A stretch of DNA of 64,000 bases from contig NZ_CP149940.1 in NCBI RefSeq assembly GCF_037948395.1, forward strand, positions 2,852,001 through 2,916,000. The letters run 5' to 3'. The notes below the pieces were generated by a model. The model was not told the origin of the DNA. It saw only the letters and a list, made by a program, of their open reading frames with translations, and ran no database searches. The stretch's first letter is position 1; each line of letters opens with the position of its first letter. Positions 1-10,543 of the stretch are shown piece by piece. The DNA is from Serratia nevei (lineage in GTDB: Bacteria > Pseudomonadota > Gammaproteobacteria > Enterobacterales > Enterobacteriaceae). The position numbers and the translations under genes were made by a program.

Positions 1-135
1 CTGCACCCCGCCCTTGGAGATCCCCATCGCTTTGGCGACGGCGTCGATGGTCAAGCCGGCGGCGCCCTGGGTGGCGACGATCTCTTCGGCGGTGTCCAAA
101 ACCTTGTCGCGATCGATGCTGCGTTGACGTCCCAT
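1..135 (-). CDS. TetR-family regulator, N-terminal 45 codons only (SmvR-like)
   Basis: The reading frame starts at 135 and runs off the left edge of the window. The visible residues form the start of a TetR DNA-binding domain: an N-terminal helix (around DRDKVLDTAEEIVATQG), then LTIDAVAKAMGISKGGV, the turn and beginning of the recognition helix. It lies head-to-head with the smvA-like pump gene at 262, with 126 bp between the starts. In Klebsiella the TetR repressor SmvR is divergent from smvA, so this is probably the local repressor of the pump, with a drug or cationic biocide as inducer. The ligand domain is outside the window, so the ligand cannot be judged. Confidence 0.85.
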   Translation of the reverse strand, partial: MGRQRSIDRDKVLDTAEEIVATQGAAGLTIDAVAKAMGISKGGVQ

Positions 136-154
136 TAAGAAACCCTTCTTTTCA

Positions 155-166
155 ATACGAACGTAT
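155..166. promoter_or_regulatory. Candidate operator palindrome between the TetR gene and smvA
   Basis: The 12-mer ATACGAACGTAT has perfect 5-bp inverted arms around an AA centre. It lies 20 bp upstream of the TetR start codon in the AT-rich part of the divergent spacer. TetR repressors usually bind palindromes between the divergent genes, so this is the natural candidate for autoregulation and pump control. Assignment is by position and symmetry only. Confidence 0.4.
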
Positions 167-261
167 GGATATATATTATCATCAGTATACCACCCGGCAT
201 CGCCGGTGGGTTACCCCAATGGCGGCGTCTCCGCGCCGCCCACGTTAACTGGATATGAATT

Positions 262-1734
262 ATGTACGCCAAGAACCGCTGGTTGATCCTGACGATGGTC
301 GCCAGCGCCCTTTTCCTGATCGTCATCGATATGACGGTGTTATATACCGCCCTGCCGCGCTTAACCCAGGCGCTGGACGCCAGCGCCTCACAAAAACTCT
401 GGATCGTCAACGCCTACCCGCTGGTGGTGGCCGGCCTGCTGCCCGGCGCCGGCATGCTGAGCGACCGCATCGGCCATAAGCGGCTGTTTCTCGCCGGGCT
501 GCCGGTGTTTGCCGTCGCGTCACTGTGCGCCGCGTTCTCGCCCACCGCCGAGTGGCTGATCGCCGCCCGGGTGTTCCTCGCCGTTGGCGCGGCAATGATG
601 ATGCCCGCCACGCTGTCCATCGTGCGCCACGTCTTTACCGACGAACGCGAACGCGCGCTGGCAATCGGCATCTGGGCCTCGGTGGCCTCCGGCGGCGCGG
701 CCATCGGCCCGGTGGTCGGCGGCCTGCTGCTGGAGTATTTCTGGTGGGGGTCGGTGTTCCTGATCAATGTGCCGGTCGTACTGCTGGTCTGGCCGCTGGC
801 GTGGAAACTGATCCCGCGCTGCGGTGGCGATAACCCGCGCCCTTCGGACATCGTCGGTTCGGTGCAGATCATGATGGGTCTGGTCGGCGCCATCTATGCG
901 CTGAAGGAGCTGAGCAAGCCGACGCCTGATGTGAGCGCCTTGCTTGTGGCGGCCCTGATCGGCGTGTTGTTCCTGGTGCTGTTCGTGCGTCGTCAGCAGC
1001 GCAGCGCCCACCCGATGATCGATTTCTCCCTGTTCCGCAACCGGCTGTTCGCAGGCGGCATCGGCGTGGCCCTGCTGTCGATGGTGGCGCTGATCGGCGT
1101 CGAGCTGGTGCTCAGCCAACGCCTACAGCTGGTGCTCGGCCTCAGCCCGCTGCAGGCGGCGCTGTTTATTTTGCCGATCCCGCTGGCCTCGGCGCTGGCG
1201 GGGCCCGTAGCCGGCCTGCTGTTGCCGCGCTACGGCGAACGCAGCATCATCCTCGGCGGCTTTGTCCTGACTACCCTCGGCATCGCCGGTCTTGCCGTGT
1301 GGTACCAGAGCGGCATGGCGCCGCAATTGGTCAGCCTGGCGCTGGTGGGCTTTGGCCTCGGCGGCGTGATCACCGCCGCTTCTACCGCCATCATGCTGAA
1401 CGCGCCGGAGGAGAAATCCGGCATGGCGGCGTCCATCGAAGACGTCTCCTACGAACTGGGTGGCGTACTGGGCGTGACGCTGCTCGGCGGGTTGATGACG
1501 GCGGTTTACAGCCACAGCCTGGCACTGCCGGCGGAGCTGCCGGTCAGCGATTTGGCCTACGACAGCATCGACGAAGCCCTGCGGCTGGCGGCCGGGCTGG
1601 CGGCCGATCGCGCGCAGCAGCTGACGCAGCTGGCGCGTCTGGCCTTTGATCGCGCGTTTATTACGGTGCTGATCGCCGCCGCATTGCTAATGGCGCTGGG
1701 CGCCGGCGCGGTGAAACTGGCGCTGCGCAAGTAA
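262..1734 (+). CDS. smvA: MFS multidrug efflux pump, DHA2 (14-TM) family, SmvA-like
   Basis: A 490-residue inner-membrane drug/proton antiporter. The first membrane helix carries the VIDMTVLYTALP signature (about residues 21-32) typical of 14-helix DHA2 pumps. Loop 2-3 has MFS motif A with D68, G71 and R74 in GAGMLSDRIGHKR. Hydrophobic segments continue to the C-terminus. SmvA exports methyl viologen and cationic biocides such as chlorhexidine and quaternary ammonium compounds. The divergent TetR gene fits the smvR-smvA arrangement. The start at 262 gives the expected N-terminus ahead of helix 1. The closest alternatives within the family are QacA- or EmrB-like pumps; the exact substrate range is inferred. 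Confidence 0.85.
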   Translation: MYAKNRWLILTMVASALFLIVIDMTVLYTALPRLTQALDASASQKLWIVNAYPLVVAGLLPGAGMLSDRIGHKRLFLAGLPVFAVASLCAAFSPTAEWLIAARVFLAVGAAMMMPATLSIVRHVFTDERERALAIGIWASVASGGAAIGPVVGGLLLEYFWWGSVFLINVPVVLLVWPLAWKLIPRCGGDNPRPSDIVGSVQIMMGLVGAIYALKELSKPTPDVSALLVAALIGVLFLVLFVRRQQRSAHPMIDFSLFRNRLFAGGIGVALLSMVALIGVELVLSQRLQLVLGLSPLQAALFILPIPLASALAGPVAGLLLPRYGERSIILGGFVLTTLGIAGLAVWYQSGMAPQLVSLALVGFGLGGVITAASTAIMLNAPEEKSGMAASIEDVSYELGGVLGVTLLGGLMTAVYSHSLALPAELPVSDLAYDSIDEALRLAAGLAADRAQQLTQLARLAFDRAFITVLIAAALLMALGAGAVKLALRK

Positions 1735-1934
1735 CCGATAAAAGCGGCTTTTTTCGCCTGCGGATCCTGCGTAAACTGATTCGGCAATTTGCTCGACGGA
1801 TTTATCGTCATCGGTTTTAGCGATGGCAATAATGCCTGTTATCGTGTTTAACCCTGCGATAAATCCGGTTACTGTAACAGCTATGGAAATTGATTCTGTC
1901 TACTATCGGAACAAATAATCAGGAGAAGATTATT

Positions 1935-2426
1935 ATGGCAACGGCAAAGAAAGCAGCGAAAACCCATATCGGCCTCGACAGTAAACAATCGGCAAAACTC
2001 GCCGAGGCGCTGAACGCGCTGTTGGCGAACTATCAGGTGCTGTATATGAACGTGCGCGGCTATCACTGGAATATTACCGGCCCGCAGTTCTTTGAGCTGC
2101 ACGCGAAATTCGAAGAGACATATAACGATCTGCTGACCAAGGTGGATGAGCTGGCGGAACGTATTCTGACGCTGGGCTCGCAGCCGCGTCACGCTTTCAG
2201 CGACTATCTGAAAACCGCCGACATCAAGGAACACACCAACGTGACCGATGATAAAGGCACGCTGCGCGGCCTGTTGGAAGGGTATTCAATCTTGCTGCAG
2301 CAGCAGCGTGAACTGCTGACGGTAGCGGCAGACGCCGGTGACGAAGGCACCGCGTCGCTGATGAGCGATTACATCAAAGAGCAGGAAAAACAGGTCTGGA
2401 TGCTCAACGCCTATCTGGGCAAATAA
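1935..2426 (+). CDS. Dps-family DNA-protecting ferritin-like protein
   Basis: A 163-residue Dps-fold protein. Such proteins form 12-mers that oxidise Fe(II) with peroxide and store iron. The ferroxidase signature is visible: a His in YHWNITGPQFFELH (about residues 44-57), a second His at the end of that stretch, then acidic residues in KFEETYNDL. A lysine-rich N-terminal tail (ATAKKAAK) could contact DNA. The sequence differs from classical E. coli Dps and looks nearer to the Dpr/MrgA/Flp branch, so I give no symbol. The ATG at 1935 is preceded by AGGAGAAG; a longer in-frame extension upstream lacks such a site. A strong terminator follows. Confidence 0.85.
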   Translation: MATAKKAAKTHIGLDSKQSAKLAEALNALLANYQVLYMNVRGYHWNITGPQFFELHAKFEETYNDLLTKVDELAERILTLGSQPRHAFSDYLKTADIKEHTNVTDDKGTLRGLLEGYSILLQQQRELLTVAADAGDEGTASLMSDYIKEQEKQVWMLNAYLGK

Positions 2427-2441
2427 CCCAGGCGCCATAAC

Positions 2442-2467
2442 AAAACAGTCCCTCACGGGACTGTTTT
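2442..2467 (+). terminator. Rho-independent terminator of the Dps-family gene
   Basis: Perfect 11-bp stem AAAACAGTCCC/GGGACTGTTTT with a TCAC loop. The A/T ends allow it to work in both directions, so it could also end yciY, which converges from the right. Confidence 0.85.
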
Positions 2468-2471
2468 CGTT

Positions 2472-2648
2472 TTACCACTCGCAGGATACCGCAAACAGCA
2501 GCGCGCGCCGATGCTGATCGTCCAGGCGGCGCCGCACCCGGATAATATGGCGATTGCTGCACGACTGGCGTTCCAGCCAGCGATGCCGGCGGCGTTGGCT
2601 CTGCCGCAACATGCGCCAGCGGCCCACTTCATTTCTACTGCGTCTCAT
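2472..2648 (-). CDS. yciY: Small basic protein YciY
   Basis: A 58-residue, very Arg-rich protein starting MRRSRNEVGRWRM. It matches the E. coli YciY pattern (MKRSRTEVGRWRM..., 57 residues) along its length, including the RRALLFA C-terminal segment. It lies divergent from clsA, as in E. coli. The start at 2648 is chosen because residues further upstream do not resemble YciY. Function is unknown in any organism I know of; the charge suggests nucleic-acid or phospholipid contact, but that is inference. It falls below many gene-calling cut-offs. Confidence 0.75.
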   Translation of the reverse strand: MRRSRNEVGRWRMLRQSQRRRHRWLERQSCSNRHIIRVRRRLDDQHRRALLFAVSCEW

Positions 2649-2890
2649 AATTCCGTCACTCGTTCGTCTAATGCCAACCGCGGGCATTATAGCCCTTTCC
2701 GCCCGTGATCCAAGCCGCAGTTATCGGCGGCACAGCGGGCGCCACGCGGGTAAAAGCCGCCCTTTCATTTTCAGCAAGTGCCTTAACTTCATCATATTTA
2801 TGTAACATAAGCGCCGATAAAAGGTTTCGCCTTGACCGATCTGTGCGTACACTCATCATTGGTGGTTTGCGAACGGGATTTTTCGCCTTT

Positions 2891-4351
2891 ATGACAACAT
2901 TTTATACCGTAATCAGTTGGCTCATGGTGTTCGGCTACTGGCTGCTGATCGCCGGCGTGACGATGCGCATTTTGATGAAACGCCGTGCGGTTCCCTCTGC
3001 CATGGCCTGGCTGCTGGTTATCTACATACTGCCGCTGTTCGGCATCGTGGCCTATTTATCGTTCGGCGAGCTGCATCTGGGCAAGCGCCGGGCCGAGCGC
3101 GCCAAGGCCATGTGGCCGTCAACCGCCCGCTGGCTGAAGGAGCTGAAAGAGAGTCGCCGCATCTTCGCCACCGAGTACAGCGAGGTCGCCGAACCGCTGT
3201 TCCAGCTGTGCAACCGCCGCCAGGGCATCGACGGCGTCAAGGGCAACCAGCTGCAGCTGCTCACCACCACCGACGACACGCTGAAAGCGCTGATCCGCGA
3301 CATCGAACTGGCGCGGCACAACATCGAAATGGTGTTCTATATCTGGCAGCCCGGCGGCCTGGTCGATCAGGTGGCCGAATCGCTGATGGCCGCCGCCCGA
3401 CGCGGCGTACACTGCCGCCTGATGCTCGACTCCGCCGGCAGCCTGCAATTTTTCCGCAGCCCCTACCCGGCGATGATGCGCAACGCCGGCATCGAAGTGG
3501 TCGAGGCGCTGAAAGTCAACCTGCTGCGCGTATTTCTACGCCGCATGGACCTGCGCCAGCACCGCAAGGTGGTGCTGATCGACAACTACATCGCCTATAC
3601 CGGCAGCATGAACATGGTCGATCCGCGCTACTTCAAGCAGGATGCGGGCGTCGGCCAATGGATCGATCTGATGGCGCGCATGGAAGGCCCGGTGGCCACC
3701 ACCATGGGCATCGTCTATGCCTGCGACTGGGAGATTGAAACCGGCAAGCGCATTCTGCCGCCACCGCCGGACGTCAACATCATGCCGTTCGAGCAGGAAA
3801 GCGGCCATACCATTCAGGTGATCGCCTCCGGCCCCGGCTTCCCCGAGGAGATGATCCACCAGGCGTTGCTGACCGCGGTCTATTCCGCCCGCGAGCAGCT
3901 GATCATGACCACGCCGTACTTCGTGCCAAGTGACGATCTGCTGCACGCCATTTGCACCGCCGCCCTGCGCGGCGTCGAGGTCAGCATCATCGTGCCGCGC
4001 GACAACGATTCGATGATGGTGCGCTGGGCCAGCCGCGCGTTCTTCTCCGAGCTGCTGGAGGCCGGGGTTAAGATCTATCAGTTCGAAGGCGGCCTGCTGC
4101 ATACCAAGAGCGTGCTGGTGGACGGCCAGCTCAGCCTGGTCGGCACCGTCAATCTGGACATGCGCAGCCTGTGGCTGAATTTCGAAATCACGCTGGTGAT
4201 CGACGATGACGGCTTCGGCAGCGATTTGGCCTGCGTGCAGGAAGATTACATCGCCCGTTCCCAGCTGCTGAACGCCAAAGAGTGGCTGAAGCGGCCGTTC
4301 TGGCATCGCCTGGTCGAGCGCCTGTTCTACTTTTTCAGCCCGCTGCTGTAA
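2891..4351 (+). CDS. clsA: Cardiolipin synthase A
   Basis: Condenses two phosphatidylglycerols to cardiolipin and glycerol at the inner membrane. The 486 residues equal the E. coli ClsA length. Two N-terminal membrane helices (about residues 6-28 and 36-58) precede two phospholipase-D HKD motifs: H224-x-K226-x4-D231 in QHRKVVLID, and H404-x-K406-x4-D411 in HTKSVLVDG. The start at 2891 ([10 protein letters not shown]) is chosen over an upstream in-frame ATG at 2705 because it reproduces the family N-terminus. It forms a pair with yciU 56 bp downstream. Confidence 0.95.
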   Translation: MTTFYTVISWLMVFGYWLLIAGVTMRILMKRRAVPSAMAWLLVIYILPLFGIVAYLSFGELHLGKRRAERAKAMWPSTARWLKELKESRRIFATEYSEVAEPLFQLCNRRQGIDGVKGNQLQLLTTTDDTLKALIRDIELARHNIEMVFYIWQPGGLVDQVAESLMAAARRGVHCRLMLDSAGSLQFFRSPYPAMMRNAGIEVVEALKVNLLRVFLRRMDLRQHRKVVLIDNYIAYTGSMNMVDPRYFKQDAGVGQWIDLMARMEGPVATTMGIVYACDWEIETGKRILPPPPDVNIMPFEQESGHTIQVIASGPGFPEEMIHQALLTAVYSAREQLIMTTPYFVPSDDLLHAICTAALRGVEVSIIVPRDNDSMMVRWASRAFFSELLEAGVKIYQFEGGLLHTKSVLVDGQLSLVGTVNLDMRSLWLNFEITLVIDDDGFGSDLACVQEDYIARSQLLNAKEWLKRPFWHRLVERLFYFFSPLL

Positions 4352-4407
4352 AAGCCGCGGCGAGCGTGCTTTAATAGCGCCAAATCATTTGTTATCAGGA
4401 TTTTTTT

Positions 4408-4731
4408 ATGGATTTGAATAACCGCCTTACCGAAGACGAAACGCTGGAACAGGCCTACGACATCTTCCTCGAATTGGCCGGCGACAATCTGGATCCGGCG
4501 GATATTCTGCTGTTCAACCTGCAGTTTGAAGAGCGCGGCGGCGCCGAACTGTACGATCCCTCCGAAGACTGGAGCGAGCACGTGGATTACGACCTGAACC
4601 CGGACTTCTTCGCCGAGGTGGTGATCGGTCTGGCGGACAGCGACGGCGAGCCGATCAACGACGTGTTCGCCCGCGTGCTGATCTGCCGTGAGAAAGACCA
4701 CAAGCTGTGCCACATTCTGTGGAAAGAGTGA
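4408..4731 (+). CDS. yciU: YciU, DUF440 acidic double-stranded-DNA-mimic protein
   Basis: A 107-residue strongly acidic protein ([19 protein letters not shown]...) of the HI1450/YciU family. Its negative surface is thought to mimic duplex DNA and bind nucleoid proteins such as HU. Length and C-terminus (KLCHILWKE) fit the family. It follows clsA in the same direction, as in E. coli, and ends before a bidirectional terminator. The DNA-mimic role is family knowledge; nothing here shows the partner. Confidence 0.9.
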   Translation: MDLNNRLTEDETLEQAYDIFLELAGDNLDPADILLFNLQFEERGGAELYDPSEDWSEHVDYDLNPDFFAEVVIGLADSDGEPINDVFARVLICREKDHKLCHILWKE

Positions 4732-4752
4732 TTCGCCGTTAGCGCATCGGAT

Positions 4753-4785
4753 AAAAAAAGCCCCGCTCATTCAGCGGGGCTTTTT
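4753..4785. terminator. Bidirectional terminator between yciU and oppF
   Basis: GCCCCGCT/AGCGGGGC stem with a CATTC loop, flanked by seven A on the left and five T on the right. It can end yciU on + and the opp operon on -. Confidence 0.9.
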
Positions 4786-4804
4786 GTTGCCGACTAGCGG
4801 CACA

Positions 4805-5802
4805 TTACAGCGGATCGACCTTCAGGCAGGACACCGCGTGGCGGAAACTGCCCTCCAGCAGCGGACGCGTCTTGGCGCACTCCGGCCCGGCTATCGGGCA
4901 GCGGGTGCGGAACACGCAACCGGTCGGCGGGTTGATCGGCGAAGGCAGCTCCCCTTCCAACAGCTGGATCTGCTTCTCCTTCTCCTTGTCCGGATCCGGG
5001 ATCGGCACCGCAGACATCAGCGCTTTGGTGTAAGGGTGCTGCGGGTTGTGGTACACCTCGTCATAGGTGCCCAGCTCCACCGCATGGCCCAGATACATCA
5101 CCAGCACGCGATCGGAAATGTGCTTCACCACCGCCAAGTCGTGGGCGATAAAGATCAGTGACAGGCCCATTTCGCGCTGCAGCTGCTGCAACAGGTTCAC
5201 CACCTGCGCCTGAATCGATACGTCCAGCGCGGAGACCGGCTCGTCGCAGATCACCAGCTTCGGCTCGAGGATCAGCGCGCGTGCGATGCCGATACGCTGG
5301 CACTGGCCGCCGGAAAACTCGTGCGGGTAGCGGTTGATCAGGTTAGGCAGCAGGCCGACCTTCAGCATCATTGCCTTGACCTTGTCCTTCACTTCCTGAC
5401 GCGGCATTTTCGGGTAGTAGGTGCGCAGCGGCTCGGCGATGATCTCGCCGATGGTCATGCGCGGGTTGAGCGAAGCCAGCGGATCCTGGAAGATCATCTG
5501 AATATCGCTGCGGGTTTTGCGCCAGTCGGCGTCGCTCATGCCCAGCAGATCTTTCCCCAGCCAGGCAACGCGCCCGCTGGTGGCCTTCACCAGGCCGATG
5601 ATGGCGCGCGCGAAGGTGGATTTGCCACAGCCGGATTCGCCGACCACGCCCAGGGTTTCCCCCTCGAACAGCCGCAGCGTGACGCCATCGACCGCTTTCA
5701 GGGTTTTCGGCGGCTGCCAGAACCACTGTTTATCGTCATGAATGTCGAAGTGCACTTTCAGATCGGCCACTTCGAGCAGCACTTTCTTGTCGGTTACCGC
5801 TG

Positions 5803-5806
<4 letters not shown>
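4805..5806 (-). CDS. oppF: Oligopeptide ABC transporter ATPase OppF
   Basis: One of the two cytoplasmic ATPases of the Opp importer. In its 333 residues: Walker A at G56-S63 (GESGCGKS), signature SGGQCQR at 165-171, Walker B LVICDEP at 184-190. The C-terminal region has the Cys-containing CVFRTRCP segment typical of Opp/Dpp ATPases, which carry an Fe-S cluster in some members. It is last in oppABCDF and its ATG overlaps the oppD stop by 4 nt, so translation is probably coupled. Confidence 0.97.
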
Positions 5807-6819
<1,013 letters not shown>

Positions 6820-6830
6820 GATTGCACTCC

Positions 6831-7739
6831 TTAACGATCTTTCGGGTCGAGGGCGTCACGCAGGCCATCGCCGATAAAGTTGAAACAGAACAGAGTGACA
6901 ACCAGGAAACCCGCCGGGAACAGCAGCAACCACGGTGAAACTTCCATTGAGTTGGCGCCGTCGCTGAGCAATGCGCCCCAACTGCTGAGCGGCTCCTGCG
7001 TGCCCAGCCCCAGGAAACTGAGGAAGGATTCGAACAGGATCATGCTCGGCACCAGCAGCGACGCATACACCACCACCACGCCGAGCACGTTCGGCACGAT
7101 ATGGCGCAGCACGATATTGCGCGTGGAGACGCCGCACACCAGCGCCGCTTCGATGAATTCCTTACGCTTCAGGCCGAGGGTTTGGCCGCGCACGATACGC
7201 GCCATATCCAGCCACGACACCATGCCGATCGCCACGAAGATGAGCAGGATGTTCTGGCCGAAGAAGGTCACCAGCAGGATCACGAAGAACATGAACGGGA
7301 AGGAGTTGAGGATCTCCAGCAGGCGCATCATCACCGAGTCGACCTTGCCGCCCAGATAGCCGGACATTGCGCCGTACAGGGTGCCCACCACCACCGCCAC
7401 CAGCGCCGCCGCCACGCCGACCATCAGCGAGATGCGCCCGCCGATCGCCACGCGCACCAGCAGATCGCGCCCGGAGGAGTCAGTGCCGAAATAGTGCCCC
7501 GATTCCACGCTTGGGGCGGCGGACATCATCGCCCAGTCGGTATCGTCGTAGGCAAACTGCGACAGCATCGGCGCCAGCGCCACAAACAGCGTGATCAGCA
7601 CCAGAATAAACAGGCTGCTGACCGCCGCGCGGTTGTGCATAAAGCGCCGACGCGCGTCTTGCCACAGGCTGCGCCCTTCCACTTCCAGCTTCTCGCTGAA
7701 GTTTTCCAGAGCTTCGCTGTTCTTTTTAGTCAACATCAT
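6831..7739 (-). CDS. oppC: Oligopeptide ABC transporter permease OppC
   Basis: A 302-residue inner-membrane permease with a cytoplasmic N-terminus, a first helix around residues 40-60 and five more in the C-terminal two thirds. The EAA coupling loop is visible around [16 protein letters not shown] followed by LRHIVPN, which docks to the ATPases. It forms the peptide channel with OppB. It starts 14 bp after oppB. Confidence 0.96.
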   Translation of the reverse strand: MMLTKKNSEALENFSEKLEVEGRSLWQDARRRFMHNRAAVSSLFILVLITLFVALAPMLSQFAYDDTDWAMMSAAPSVESGHYFGTDSSGRDLLVRVAIGGRISLMVGVAAALVAVVVGTLYGAMSGYLGGKVDSVMMRLLEILNSFPFMFFVILLVTFFGQNILLIFVAIGMVSWLDMARIVRGQTLGLKRKEFIEAALVCGVSTRNIVLRHIVPNVLGVVVVYASLLVPSMILFESFLSFLGLGTQEPLSSWGALLSDGANSMEVSPWLLLFPAGFLVVTLFCFNFIGDGLRDALDPKDR

Positions 7740-7753
7740 TCGCGTGCTCCAGA

Positions 7754-8674
7754 TTAATAACGGATTTTCGGATCGATGACCGCATACAGCACATCGACGA
7801 TCGCGTTGAACAGAATGGTCAGGGCGCCCACCAGAATGGTCAGGCTCAGCACCAGGGAGTAGTCGCGGTTCAGCGCGCCGTTAACGAACAGTTGGCCGAT
7901 CCCCGGCAGACCGTAGATGGTTTCGATCACCATCGATCCGGTGATGATACCGACGAACGCCGGCCCCATGTAGGACAGCACCGGCAGCAGCGCCGGCTTC
8001 AGCGCGTGGCGGAAAATGATGCGACGCATCGGCAAGCCTTTGGCGCGCGCGGTACGGATGAAGTTGGAGTGCAGCACTTCAATCATCGAGCCACGCGTGA
8101 TACGGGCGATGCTGGCGATATAGGCCAGCGACAGCGCCACCATCGGCAGGATGATGAATTTAGGCGCTCCGCCGTTCCAGCCACCGCCCGGCAGCCATTT
8201 CAGCGTGATGGCGAAGATCAGCACCAGCAGCGGCGCCACCACGAAACTGGGTATCACCACCCCGGTCATGGCGAACCCCATCACCGTGTAGTCCCATTTG
8301 GTGTTCTGATTCAGCGCGGCAATCACGCCTGCGCTCACCCCCAGCACCACCGCCAGCAGAAACGCGGCCAGGCCGAGTTTGGCGGACACCGGGAAAGAGC
8401 TGGCGACCAGATCGTTCACCGAATAGTCCTTGTATTTAAAGGACGGGCCGAAGTCTCCCTGCGCAAGCTGCGCCAGATAATGACCGTACTGTTTCCAGAT
8501 CGGGTCGTTCAAATGATATTTGGCTTCGATGTTCGCCATAACTTCCGGCGGCAATGCGCGTTCCCCGGTAAATGGACTGCCGGGTGCCAGGCGCATCATG
8601 AAGAATGAGATGGTGATAAGGATAAATAGTGTCGGGATCGCTTCCAACAAGCGACGAAGTATAAATTTAAGCAT
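7754..8674 (-). CDS. oppB: Oligopeptide ABC transporter permease OppB
   Basis: A 306-residue permease beginning MLKFILRRLLEAIPTLFILI, the usual first helix of OppB/DppB proteins. The EAA-type loop FIRTARAKGLPMRRI lies about two thirds along. It pairs with OppC. It is separated from oppA by 83 bp holding a GC-rich hairpin, and probably shares the oppA transcript at a lower level. Confidence 0.96.
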   Translation of the reverse strand: MLKFILRRLLEAIPTLFILITISFFMMRLAPGSPFTGERALPPEVMANIEAKYHLNDPIWKQYGHYLAQLAQGDFGPSFKYKDYSVNDLVASSFPVSAKLGLAAFLLAVVLGVSAGVIAALNQNTKWDYTVMGFAMTGVVIPSFVVAPLLVLIFAITLKWLPGGGWNGGAPKFIILPMVALSLAYIASIARITRGSMIEVLHSNFIRTARAKGLPMRRIIFRHALKPALLPVLSYMGPAFVGIITGSMVIETIYGLPGIGQLFVNGALNRDYSLVLSLTILVGALTILFNAIVDVLYAVIDPKIRY

Positions 8675-8725
8675 TGCCCTAACCCTGTGCGACAGCCTGA
8701 TGACGGCTTATTATTCTCAACATGG

Positions 8726-8747
8726 GCCGGCGGCCTGCGCCGCCGGC
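8726..8747. promoter_or_regulatory. Intercistronic hairpin between oppA and oppB
   Basis: Perfect 9-bp stem GCCGGCGGC/GCCGCCGGC with a CTGC loop. There is no T tract on either side, so it is more likely an attenuating or 3'-end-protecting structure than a full terminator. It lies just after the oppA stop codon, where it would favour abundant oppA mRNA over the membrane subunits. Confidence 0.6.
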
Positions 8748-8757
8748 TCTTACCGTA

Positions 8758-10395
8758 TCAATGCTTGATGATGTACAGGTTTTTGTCGTACACGTTATCA
8801 AGCGGGTCTTTGCCGGTGTAACCACCGACGTAAGGTTTCACCAAACGGGCGTTTACATAGTAATACAGCGGAACGATGGCGGAATCTTTGTCCAGCTGAA
8901 CTTCCGCTTTCTGATACAGCTCGGCGCGCTCGTCTTTGGTCTTCGCGGTCAACACGTTGGCCATCAGCTTGTCGAACTCGGCGCTCTTGTAGTGCGGGGT
9001 ATTACTGCTGCTGTCGGACAGCATCATGTTCAGGAACGAGCTCGGCTCGTTGTAGTCGGCACACCAGCCGGCGCGCGCCACGTCATAGGTGCCCTGATGA
9101 CGGGTATCCAGGAAGGTTTTCCACTCCTGGTTCACCAGCTTCACGTCCACGCCCAGGTTTTTCTTCCAGATGGAGGCGGCGGCGATCGCCAGCTTCTTGT
9201 GCAGATCGGAGGTGTTGTACAACAGGGAGAAGGTCAGCGGTTTGCCCGGGCCGTAGCCGGCGTCGGCCAGCAGTTTCTTCGCCACTTCGTTGCGTTTTTC
9301 CTGCGTCCAGCCGAACCACTCCGGTGCGGTCAGCTTGGCACCGTCGGTGTATGGCGGCGTAAAGCTGTAGGCCGGCAGGTCGCCCTGGTTTTTCACCTTG
9401 TTGACGATGATGTCGCGGTCCATGCCCAGCTTCAGCGCTTCACGCACGCGCGCATCGGTGAACGGCGCCTTCTGGTTGTTGATTTCGTAGTAATAGGTGC
9501 ACAGGTAAGGATCGACATGCACTTCTTTCGGGATCTCTTTCTTCAGCTTCTGGAACAGTTCGATCGGCATGTTGTTGTAGGTCATGTCGATTTCACCGGT
9601 GCGGTAGCGGTTAACGTCGGTCACTTCCGACGAAATAGGCAGGAACGTCACTTTATTGATGATGGTTTTGGCGTTATCCCAATATTCCGGGTTGCGTTCC
9701 AGTACGATGCGTTCGTTGACAATCCAGTCTTTCAGTTTGTAAGCGCCGTTGCTGACGTAGTTGGCCGGCAGCGTCCACTTCTCGCCAAACTTCTCTACCG
9801 CGTCTTTGTAAACCGGCTTCATGGCGTAGTGCGGGGTCATTTCAACCAGATAAGGCACCGGCTCGCTCAGGGTCACCTGGAAGGTGTGGTCGTCGATGGC
9901 CTTCACGCCCAGCGTCGACTTGTCTTTTTTACCGGCGATGATGTCATCGACGTTTTCCACATGGGCGTACTGCAGGTAGCTGGCGTAAGGCGATGCGGTT
10001 TTCGGATCCACCACGCGCTGCCAGCTGTAGACGAAATCTTGCGCCGTCACCGGCTTGCCGTTGGACCATTTTGCGTCTTTACGCAGGTGGAAGGTCCAGA
10101 CTTTGAAATCCTTGTTATCCCAGCTTTCCGCGACGCCTGGCACGATGGAACCGTCCGGGCTGTTGTTCGCCAGGCCTTCCATCAGGTCGCGCGTGACGTT
10201 GTTTTCCGGCACGCCCTCGATCTTGTGCGGATCCAGCGACTGCACTTCGGAACCGTTGTTTTTGACGATTTCTTGCTTGTCGGCCAGCTGCACGCCCGCC
10301 GGGACGTCAGCGGCGAAAGCGCTGGTGGTTGCTGTGATACCCAGCGCGGCGATGACGCCAGCGGCAATGAGCGTTTTCTTCGTGATGTTGGTCAT
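8758..10395 (-). CDS. oppA: Periplasmic oligopeptide-binding protein OppA (copy next to oppB)
   Basis: The 545-residue substrate receptor of the Opp importer. A Sec signal peptide of about 28 residues (MTNITKKTLIAAGVIAALG... ending SAFA) is followed by the mature start ADVPAG. The solute-binding family 5 signature region VWTFHLRKDAKWSNG lies near residue 100, and the C-terminus VGGYTGKDPLDNVY is as in E. coli OppA. Of the two adjacent oppA genes this one is closer to E. coli OppA. The start at 10395 has GGAG in CTGGAGTCG upstream. It binds di- to pentapeptides with little side-chain selectivity. Confidence 0.96.
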   Translation of the reverse strand: MTNITKKTLIAAGVIAALGITATTSAFAADVPAGVQLADKQEIVKNNGSEVQSLDPHKIEGVPENNVTRDLMEGLANNSPDGSIVPGVAESWDNKDFKVWTFHLRKDAKWSNGKPVTAQDFVYSWQRVVDPKTASPYASYLQYAHVENVDDIIAGKKDKSTLGVKAIDDHTFQVTLSEPVPYLVEMTPHYAMKPVYKDAVEKFGEKWTLPANYVSNGAYKLKDWIVNERIVLERNPEYWDNAKTIINKVTFLPISSEVTDVNRYRTGEIDMTYNNMPIELFQKLKKEIPKEVHVDPYLCTYYYEINNQKAPFTDARVREALKLGMDRDIIVNKVKNQGDLPAYSFTPPYTDGAKLTAPEWFGWTQEKRNEVAKKLLADAGYGPGKPLTFSLLYNTSDLHKKLAIAAASIWKKNLGVDVKLVNQEWKTFLDTRHQGTYDVARAGWCADYNEPSSFLNMMLSDSSSNTPHYKSAEFDKLMANVLTAKTKDERAELYQKAEVQLDKDSAIVPLYYYVNARLVKPYVGGYTGKDPLDNVYDKNLYIIKH

Positions 10396-10472
10396 ACTTA
10401 TCGACTCCAGTTTTTTATTATCACAGGCTCTTCGTGGAACCCGCGTTGCCCGTAAGCGGACTTTGTTTTCCC

Positions 10473-10497
10473 GCCGCCGCGGAACGAATGCGGCGGC
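10473..10497. promoter_or_regulatory. GC-rich hairpin between the two oppA genes
   Basis: Perfect 8-bp stem GCCGCCGC/GCGGCGGC with a 9-nt loop, after the end of the upstream oppA paralogue. On the minus strand it is followed by GGGAAAAC, not a T tract, so it probably acts as an mRNA 3' stabiliser or partial terminator. Confidence 0.5.
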
Positions 10498-10543
10498 CGG
10501 CCTTCCCTATATTCCCCTGCCCCTCGGCGTGAGGAATACCCCT

